A stretch of DNA of 64,000 bases, taken from contig MNCI01014438.1 in NCBI GenBank assembly GCA_015680685.1, positions 460,941 to 524,940 of the forward strand, read 5' to 3'. The stretch comes from Gnetum montanum (Eukaryota > Streptophyta > Gnetopsida > Gnetales > Gnetaceae). Shown here piece by piece: positions 55,504 to 64,000 of this stretch (position 1 is its first letter; each line of letters opens with the position of its first letter). The notes under the pieces were generated by a model. It searched no databases. It had not been told where the DNA came from and saw nothing but the letters and a program-made list of their open reading frames with translations. Made by a program: the position numbers and the translations under genes.

Positions 55504-58500
55504 AACCTCTAGATGATGAAGAATATCATCTTAAAAAATGTTTCCTAGTCAATGTTCCTAAGATCAATACTTGTGAGGATACTAGTCCTATCAATATCTG
55601 TCCATGTAGGAGGCTTATGTGAAAATGTGGCTAAGGTTGCCTCCCTTGAGGAAATAGTAATATGATGAGTAGGAGAATTAGCCATAGCCACATTATTCAT
55701 GAACATCTTATAGACATCCTTTGCATTAATTCCTATCATAATAAACTCTAGCTTCCACCTCTCCATAGACTCCTCTTATAGCCACTTAAGATAAGCATCT
55801 CACTAAGCCTTATAGATTCTCTTGTGGTACTTTTCTTTATGACCTTACTCAAGGATCTAAGCATAGTATTCCTTCCACTTACCAACATTGTGGTTGATGA
55901 GCTTGATCTAAAGCTTCTGTTGTATGATTTGTCTAGCAAGGGAACCTTTCTTTGAAGTGCATTCTTGTAGCAAGACCAAAGTATCTCTTTAGTGAGTAAA
56001 GATTCCTTGTTGTTTACTTAAGCCTCTATGAAGTCTCTATAGTCCTTGAAGTCTATTACCTCCTCTTTCAATTTTTTATTCTCCTCCCTCAATGCCATGA
56101 CTTTTTCCCATAGGAACTCATTAGAATGTCTACATTTTCACAAATACTTAGCAAATAAGAGTGCACATCTAGTGGCACCCTCATATAGCTTATGTGGAAC
56201 ATTATCCATATCGAAAGGCAATGAAGGCAATGCATCAACCTTAACTGGCTTGTTAGGATTCCATCTTAGGTTAGGAATTATAACCAACATAGAATAAAAT
56301 CCAACAAAATGAAACTAGCCAGCAACAAAAACTACATAACCATGAAAACCAAGTTATAGATCAAAAATAAAAAAAACACTAAATGTCAAATGAGTTAAAA
56401 TTTTTATTGATCCTAGTAGCTATCTATTGTAGCTACTTGATCATATCTTCAGCTACACCCCATATAAATTCCAATTTATCAAGGGTCTCCATCCATCATT
56501 GCATATGGAGGGTAGAAGTAGATGTTTTTGCTTGTGGCTCTTGAGCTACAATAAGGTGTGGTAAACAATGAATGACTATGACCATTACTAAATAGAAATA
56601 AACAATAAATAAGATATATAACACTTAGAACCAAAAATTAGAAGTACCTAGGAAATCATTGGGTATAACATTGGGCAGTTTATTCAACTCTTTATCCTCT
56701 AGCATGGTGTCAAAATTGTCCAGAGGAGAAAAGGGAGGCAAGACCTCATTCTCCAATACATCATCCTCATAATGCTTTAATATCTCTTCCTCTTTATGTT
56801 GCATCTCCTCCTCCTCTTGACATCTTTTCTCCTCTTTAGAAATGATTGCTACTGCTATAGCCTCATACTCCTATTGCTTATCTGCAAGAGGCATCAGTCA
56901 TGAATAGCTTAGTATAATATACAAAGCCACAAATCAACTATAGCATTTGAGCAAAGTAATAATAAGGGAAAAAAATCAACAAAATACATGCCCCTAATGG
57001 TAGTCTACATCTCTCTTAGCCTAATGATAATCTTTTTCTTAGGAGGCTCTTCAACTTCTGGTGTTGTTTGGTCTATCGAAGGCCTCTTAAGTTTCTCCCT
57101 AGCTATACCCTTATCCTCTACACATAATCTCTGAGCCTTCTTTACATTGGCTAGTATGGTGAGAGGATCAAATTTAGTGCTATTAGGAGATCTATAACAT
57201 TTTCCATCAAGGTCTTTGACAATGATAGACAATCTTTCATCTGCAACTTCTAGTGGTTCTTAAGCCCTAGTGGTTGCAAGAAGAAGCTTGATCCAAGGCC
57301 TGCCAAATTGGAATCAATCATAGGCAAACCATCATCCATCCTTTCTCACCACTAGAAATTTTGCAAACCTCAAAAAGTAAGCTACAAAGAGTATGAAATG
57401 CACATGGCACTTCATAATGAGGTTTTTTTGAATTTTTTGGACCTCCAACTGAAGCCTAGAAACCAAGTGTAAGGCCTAGATGAATCTGGTATCCTTGATG
57501 AGTACTTGTATCATGGACCAAGATTTTTCCATACCCAAGATTTTTCCCTATAATAACTTAGGAAACACCCATGATTAGAACAAGGGATACATCTCCATAA
57601 TCAATGGGGATTTTATCTCTCTTAGAGAGTATCCCTTGCTACCATGATGAGTGTCTAACCACTCTTCCACTTCTTCTCAGTGATCCATCACCCTCCCCAC
57701 TTTGACAATGACTAATATACTATCATTTGAAATACCAAAGAGGTCACTAAATGTGAATGCATTGTTGTACAAAATAATTTTCACACCATGAACATGAGTG
57801 AAAAATCTCTGAACTTAGTAAAATAAGTTAAGGATGCTTAACATTTCTATGGTAGGAATGATTGGGCTTGGAGCCATGAACAAACAGGCCTGTATCAATG
57901 ATCCTCACATATATACCATTAGGTGTATGATTTGATAACCAATCTTGTGAGGATTCCACCTTATCAAACTTAACAATCAAGGTCTGTTTCATACATCTTG
58001 AAGTTATAACCATAACTTTAGTGGATGAAGTTACCACTGCAACATAGCAAAATGTAGCTCATCAGCCTTCATGTAGGTGCAAAAAATTACAACAAATATA
58101 ATTACATAAAAAATGAAGAACAGGATAGCCTAATAACTATATAACTAGAAATATGTTAGCATAAAATCAACAAATTAATAATAGTTACTTTGCCTATATG
58201 ACTTAGGCATCATAGGAGCTCTGGGTTATGGGTCCAAGTCTAAATCAACAAGAGATGGGATGGCCCACTAGCTATCTATGCTCCTATTTGCTAAGCATCT
58301 CTTATAGGCCTTAACGTAATGTCCAATGGTACTTTCAAGCTGGCCATGCAATTACTCCAACACTACAAGCCTCATGTTTGGGCTCTTAGTGAACACCTCT
58401 AGATCTGTGTGAGCTATGAGCAAAAGGTTGTTAGCCTTGACTTGGCATTTATCATCCACCCTAAATCTACAGGCAAGTAAAATAATCTATCATTCATAGT

Positions 58501-60488
58501 TATAACCTAAATACAAAATAGTAGAAAATAATCATAAATCTAATATAACAATACTACTTACCCCTCTATGCAATAGATGGTGCTAGGGGGGGTTTTGGAA
58601 TCATGTATCTAAATTCAAGTGTATCCAAAATTTGAGATAGTTTACAAGAACCCATAGTAGTCATGTCATCATTTGTCTTCCTTTTCACATAGGCATTAGG
58701 TTTATCCATGATGAATTTCATAATCAAACTAGAGGATCTAGGAAGGATGGTCTCCATGATCATTGCAACCACCTCAAGCTTCAAGTGTGAGCAAACTATC
58801 ACACTATAGTTACGAAGTAGGTAGGCTAGGAAGTTTGAGGCCCCATTCCTAAACTATACCCCATGTTGATCTCACTCCATCTCAGGGCTTGGGGATTTAG
58901 GTGTTGGGATGTTGATGCAAAATAACATCCCCACCATCTCTCTCATCACAAATATGGCTTCATGAAGGCCCTATAACATCTAACCAAAATAATTATAAAC
59001 ATGCAAACTTCAAATACTTATGTCCATTAAAATAAAAAATAACTCTTAGATATGATTCAAAGTAGTTTACATGAAATGATTGTTTAAAACTAAAACTATA
59101 ACAATGATAGATTACAACAAAAAATTAGATTAATAGTTTAGAACTAAAAGTATGAAAATGATAGTGTATAACTAAATTATCAACTTCCATGAATAATTCT
59201 ACACTTAGAACAGATTGCAATACATAACATAAGAATACAACTAACATTTGACCAAATCTCACACTTAGCACCAAAACAGCCATAATAAAACACTTAGAAA
59301 AAATATGAATTTTGTTTAACTTGATTCAAACCACTTCTAACCCTTCTTGACATCCCAAAGTATCCCCAAGACTATGGGATGTTGACAGAAACATTGTTTT
59401 GCAACCTCCATGTTGCCCATCTTCACAGGGGTAAATGTGTTATAAGTTTATAACTCCAAGTTCACAGAACCAAATGGAAATTATCATAACTAATTAACTG
59501 CTTAATAAAATTTGATGATTCCATAGGTAATAAAATCATAAAATAATAAACTATAACCCCATAACAAGAAACTATTAGAAATACTAACAAATGTTTTAGT
59601 ACAATATTACCAAAGTGACTAATTGTAGCCATCAACATGAACTCCCTTTCGTGTAGGGTTGGAAAAAAATTCACCAAAATTCTTTTTTGAGCTCCAAATG
59701 GAGTGATTCCAACACCATTTGAAAGCTTAAATTGAGCTCTATGTGTCTATAGCTATAGAAATTTCAAAATACTTGTCTTTTATTTTGAAAAAAAAATTCA
59801 TGGGCTTTCAATAAATTTGAAAAGATGGCAAAGAATACTAGATACCCAACTCAACTCAAATGGCCATAACTTCCTCATCATAACTTTAAATTGAATGGGA
59901 TCACAACTATTGGAAAGCTTAAAAAGAGTTATAAAAATCCATAACAATAGATTTTAAAAACATAAAACCATTTGTTTGTTAAAAAATACACAAATTTACT
60001 TGCTTTTTCACCCAAAAATCAGAAAACTTGTAAAACATAACTTAATCTAGCCACTAACTATAGAAAATACAATCAAACTAACTCATACCCACATAAAAAT
60101 ACATCAAAATAAGGGGGTAGGATTTTGTTAAAATTTAATTCTATCAAGTCCTTCATCCTAGATCTAACAAAATGGCCATACTACTCAATTTTTAGAGAAA
60201 AGCACTTAAACAATAAGCTTATTGTACAAACTAAATTTTCCAAAGTGAAAACAACTAAATAACCCTAGAAATATGTAGACATGGAAAAAATACAAGGTAG
60301 GATTTATGTAGAATAAAAAAATAATAGTTACACAAGTGTAGATATAAAAAAAATAGAAAACTAATGAGAATGGTGTACTTGGGAAATGTGGTGGAAGAAC
60401 CCTCCTTGATCCTTGTATGGGATGAATGTGCTAAGGTTTTCACAATAGTGTCTACCTAATCCAACGTAGGATTCCTAATAGGAGCCAT
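55504..60488 (-). pseudogene. antisense gene of E7
   Basis: Exon 1 is 60488-60379, exactly 110 nt as in E5 and E6 (MAPIRNPTLD, then IKEGSSTTFPK; donor AA/GTACAC). Later blocks align with E5/E6: ASNFLAYLLRNYSVIVCSHL with MIMETILPRSS (about 58835-58720, the HAD-like part, motif I lost), NNLLLIAHTDLEVF (about 58420), VMVITSRCMKQTLIVKFDKV with GLFVHGSKPN (58025-57860, the middle domain), an acidic segment (about 56700-56860), and PPTWTDIDRTSILTSIDLRN (about 55600) before the left junction. One in-frame stop follows, plus others. The last acidic exon is missing. Conservation of exon 1 length across subfamilies is the best evidence that this is a gene. Confidence 0.6.
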
Positions 60489-62883
60489 TTTCTTGGTCAT
60501 GATGCCAAAAAAGGAGTAGAAAATGTAGAAAATCCATGTCATTAGAATGACTACATTGCACTAGGGCACCAATGGATGGACTACATTGGTAGTAGTACAC
60601 TAGTGAATGTCACTACATTGGCAGTAGTTAGTAGGAAATAGGCAACAATGGTAGAGTTTTTCAGACAAGTCATAGTAGTAATAATTAAGGCAAATACCAA
60701 CAATTTTCCATGTTTTTCTAATTAAAATCAATCTAACCCTAGCCACCCATTCCAAAACCTTGGTTTTCTATTGCATTCCCACTTCACTTGGAGATAGAAA
60801 ATGGAAACTAGAACTACACTAGGGTTATGCAAAGGTTTTTTCCAAAAACTTTTCAATTTCAATTTGGCCCCACACTAGGATATCCAAAAATAATGAAAGA
60901 GACATGAATACACTAATATTAGTTAGTCTTCTAGCTAGACTATGATAAGAATAGTCAAGCTAAGACCATATAACAATTATAATGTCTACCCTATCTCTCC
61001 TAGAGTAGTCCATAATTACAACGTTATCCAGTGCCAACATAGTTCTAGTCTAGGCCTAACATAGTACTCTTGAAAGATTATAAAAAATATCAAAAACCAT
61101 GAAAATTGACACCTAAGAACCCTAAAATTCCATTTTAAGTCTTCTAGCAATGAAACCTAAAATTTTTCAAATTTTTTGGCCTTTCCAACTTAGACTATGC
61201 TGAGAGGAGAAGAGGAATACATTGGGCTAGAGTAGTCCCTCTTAGAGCCTAGCGTAGTCCTTTAAAAATGATCAAAAAATGTCCTAAGTGACCTAGGACC
61301 ACTGTTGACAAACCTTGGATGCCTATCCAAGCCTGTGTGATGATAAAGCTTTCATTTCTCATCATTTCTAGGCACTTTCACCTATGCTAAGGTAGGGTGG
61401 GGACTACATCAAATAAGCATCTTCAAAAATTGACCAACATCACTTAAACTACACTTCTAGGAGTCCTAGGGCACATCAAAGTCAAATTTAGCAATGAAAC
61501 CTAGTTTTTTATCCCTTCCAATGTGACTACATTGAAGAGAAGATTGGGACTATGCTGGGCCAGCATAGTTCCTACTCAATCCTACTGTAATCCACTTGGA
61601 ATTAGTCTAAAAGGCTTCAAAAATGCCCAAATCGACTTCTGGAAAGACTTAGAACCCTACTAGAGAATGCCTAAACCTTCGAACATTGGGAAATGAACCA
61701 AAATTGATTCTTTTTCAATTTTCTCTCATCTAGAATCCTTGACTACACTAGGAACTACTTGTCTAGCATAGTCCCATGGAATCTAGCCATCCAAGGAAAA
61801 AATAGGTGTGAAACCTAGCAATTTTTACATTAAAACCTTAGCTTGCAACACTAGTGACCCTAGAAGCCCATTAGGATGGTTGATCAAGCCTCAGAACTAA
61901 CCAAATTCCATTTTCCATTCCTAACTATCTTGAGGAAGCTAGGGACTATGCTAGGCTAGCATAGTCCCACTTGGAAAGGAAAATGTAATAATGAAAATTG
62001 ATAATAAGTAGCTCAAAATGGTCTAAAATTGATCTAGAATGACCAAGACCTTGCCCCCATGGCCTTTAGTTGTGAATTTCACTCTATTTCAATCTTGGGG
62101 ATTGTCCAAACTTAGTTATTCCTTGTGACTACGTTGGGGGCTGGTAGTCGAGCATAGTCACCCTTGGAACTAATATTTTCAACATTCTAGGAAGCCAAAA
62201 TGATGCCAAAAATTTCCAATCTTCAATATGTACCCCTTTTGCTATCAATTTAGACTAACAAAATTTTGAAAATGATCATACCATGCCGTCAAAAGTTCCC
62301 CTAAAGATCAACTACGTTGAAGGAAGGTAGGACAACACTAGGCTAGCATAGTTCATAGTAGGGCCGATCATAGTCAAATAAAAGTGCCATTTTTTAACTC
62401 AAAAATAGCTCTAGAAGACCCCCTCATGTGCTCAAAATATTTTGAGAAGTATGTAGCCCCATATTATGTCTTTATAAGGTATAAAAATTGCAAAATCTAA
62501 CCCTACTTCACAAATATTAGCCAATTTCTATCATATGTATTCCATTTTCACAAATTTGACCTTGTTTTTGGCCTTGTGTTGCATTTTTGACCTTCTTTCT
62601 CATCAGTTGGCTTTATACAACCTTCATATAACTTCTTGTTTTATCATGTTCACCTTATTTTCTCTCTTATGATACTTGATTAACCTTATATGACCTTTTT
62701 TTAACTCCATTAGTGATTATCTATCTCTTATAGCCTTGGTTGGCCTTGTTTTTATTTTTGTTTATCATTGAAATAGAATATTTTGCATGTTTACTAAATC
62801 ATTTTAGCATTGTTTACTTATTTTTACCTAAATGCCACTTAATGTGCTTATGGTTGCAATGCAAGATTAGGGTATGGATACCT
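60489..62883. repeat. repeat-rich interval between antisense gene and pol of E7
   Basis: No gene. From about 60950 to 62350 a degenerate unit of about 180-220 bases recurs. Its core is GACTA(C/T)(A/G)TTG, a short gap, then GGACTATGCTAGGCTAGCATA, whose inner part CTATGCTAGGCTAGCATAG is self-complementary. Cores lie near 61192, 61519, 61737, 61943, 62128 and 62306. A T-rich tract (62520-62760) then leads to CTTATGGTTGCAATGCAAG near 62850-62868, a possible acceptor for the pro-pol intron. Confidence 0.55.
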
Positions 62884-63168
62884 GCAAGAACATTTCCTTA
62901 TCTTTGAGCCTAAGTGGGCCTCATAGTGATGTTGAATGATATATCGATCCTAATTGTTTAGATCTTGAACCTGAGAGTCTTGTCAACCACATAGCCTCAA
63001 TCAAAAGACCTCTAGAATGGCCTGAAAACATAGTTAAAACAATTGATCTAGAGGCTAGTGATATAATTGAAGACTCTATGGCTAAGGTTCTTATCACAAT
63101 ACATATTGGTGAGAGAAAACCCTTAAACTATGTTCCTGATTGGAACCTCAATAGGCTCAAGACATCAC
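62884..63168 (+). pseudogene. pol: E7 pol, N-terminal fragment
   Basis: The frame contains RPLEWPENIVKTIDLEASDI, IEDSMAKVLITIHIGERKPL, which aligns with the pre-RT extension of E1 (LDWPEQSMRMLDLEAGDVTE) and E6 (HVLDLEVGDVTKDPLVEIPV). It ends at NRLKTSL where an LTR begins. Too short to carry an RT motif. Confidence 0.6.
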
Positions 63169-64000
63169 TGAAACACCATCAATTTTGGGAACTCTCGTGA
63201 CTTAGCATAGTCCCAAAATTTATGCAAGGATCTCTGCAAGCACCCAAGACTTCTAGACTTGCCAATCTAGCACCCAGTCATGAGGCCAGTTTGCAAAAAA
63301 GTAGCACTAAAAGTGGACCATGTAGTTTGGAAAATTTTCTATCTCACAAGCTATCAAGCTTGCTACACTTTCTAGCTTCTAGCTTGACAAATGCCTTGGC
63401 TGATGGTCCACCCAAGTGCTAAGCTAGGAGCTATCAAAGGTGTTTGGGATAGACTAAATAGTTTGAAAAAATTTCTAACTAAGAGGCCCGCTACGCTGCA
63501 TAGTGTAGTAGGCCATGTGGTGCTAAAATTGTTGTAAGTGTTAGATTAGATGTAGAATATGTAGTTGGTATATGTTCAACCCTCAATGATGCCTACCCTA
63601 CTTCATCCTTGAAGTGTGATCACTGTGATGCAGAGAAAATAATGAAAATTTCATCAAAGATCACCTCAGTTTAAGTGCTACACTATGCTATGCTACACAA
63701 CATAGCATAGCATACAGGGCCCTAGCATGACAAAATTCTCCTCTTTGATTGTCTTGGCATGGGGAACAAAACTGCCCATACTTTGATCATGAAAAATGTT
63801 TGTCCTATTACCACCTTAGCATATGACTAAGATCCCATGATAGAGCATTTGCAAAGTAAGTCCAAATTCAAGACAAATTAGGTGCTATGCTGTGCTATGC
63901 TACATAGTGTAGCACAGCGTAGCAAGGTCAGAATGCATGAAGGTCCTGTTGGCGACCGTTTGGGACATGACCGCCAATGAGTGTCCTCAAATAGGATTTA
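63169..64000 (+). repeat. E8: LTR start running off the window
   Basis: Begins TGAAACACCATCAATTTTGG inside E7 pol and continues to the right edge without a recognisable end. It contains palindromic clusters typical of this family: CTACACTATGCTATGCTACA near 63677 and a near-perfect 20-bp hairpin at 63883-63924 (TGCTATGCTGTGCTATGCTA paired with TAGTGTAGCACAGCGTAGCA). The 66-codon frame at 63222-63422 is not supported as a gene. Confidence 0.5.

Larger units (their letters stand above)
55504..63168 (+). mobile_element. E7: part of a third-subfamily Tat element
   Basis: Antisense gene (minus strand), a repeat-rich interval, and the first codons of pol (plus strand) in the same order as in E6 and E5. 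Sequence is AT-richer and the proteins are only distantly similar, so it is a separate subfamily. Gag-protease are missing at the left junction; pol is cut by E8 at 63169. Confidence 0.65.

Noticed and set aside
59462-60443. Short hydrophobic minus-strand frames in the E7 intron region
   Set aside because: AT-rich intronic sequence next to antisense exon 1; no counterpart in E5 or E6.

Overview
This window is plant nuclear DNA made almost entirely of nested, decayed Ty3/gypsy LTR retrotransposons. The pol fragments carry a gypsy RNase H followed by a second, archaeal-type RNase H before the integrase, which marks the Tat (Ogre/Retand-like) lineage of land plants. A repeat-dense, large-genome seed plant is likely. 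The species cannot be read from the sequence, and I see no host gene, tRNA or rRNA.

Layout. E1 (+, 1-7503) is the 3' part of an element: first exon of an antisense gene, pol, minisatellite and 3' LTR. It sits inside the antisense gene of E2 (-, 7504-15513), which shows antisense gene, protease, gag, leader, PBS and 5' LTR. E2 sits inside the gag of E3 (+, 15514-20160), which shows gag, protease and the 3' half of the antisense gene. E3's antisense gene is cut by E4 (-, 20161-22824: 3' LTR and 3' untranslated region). E4 is cut by E5 (-, 22825-26329 and 44210 to about 55310). E5's integrase is cut by E6 (+, 26330-44209), a complete 17.9-kb copy with two LTRs of about 1.69 kb and a perfect 5-bp target duplication, GAAGG. 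At the right, a short minus-strand LTR fragment (about 55311-55503) joins E7 (+, 55504-63168: antisense gene, repeat array, start of pol), which is cut by another LTR, E8 (63169 to the window end).

The main observation is a shared, unusual architecture: LTR, PBS, repeat-rich leader, gag-pro, then a region of about 5.5 kb carrying a complete spliced gene on the opposite strand, then pol, minisatellite, 3' untranslated region, PPT and LTR. That region has the signs of an Ogre-type intron: a GT at a codon boundary just before a conserved protease stop, and an AG at a codon boundary where pol begins. The antisense gene has its own TATA box, a first exon of exactly 110 nt in three diverged copies, several GT-AG introns, an N-terminal segment resembling FCP1/NIF-type HAD phosphatases, a middle domain of uncertain family, an acidic segment, a charged helical C-terminal domain and an acidic tail. 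It is seen in six copies from at least three subfamilies.

All pol copies are dead: stop codons typical of C-to-T decay, lost integrase and protease catalytic residues, a protease deletion in E5 and several frameshifts. Any mobility would need intact relatives elsewhere in the genome.
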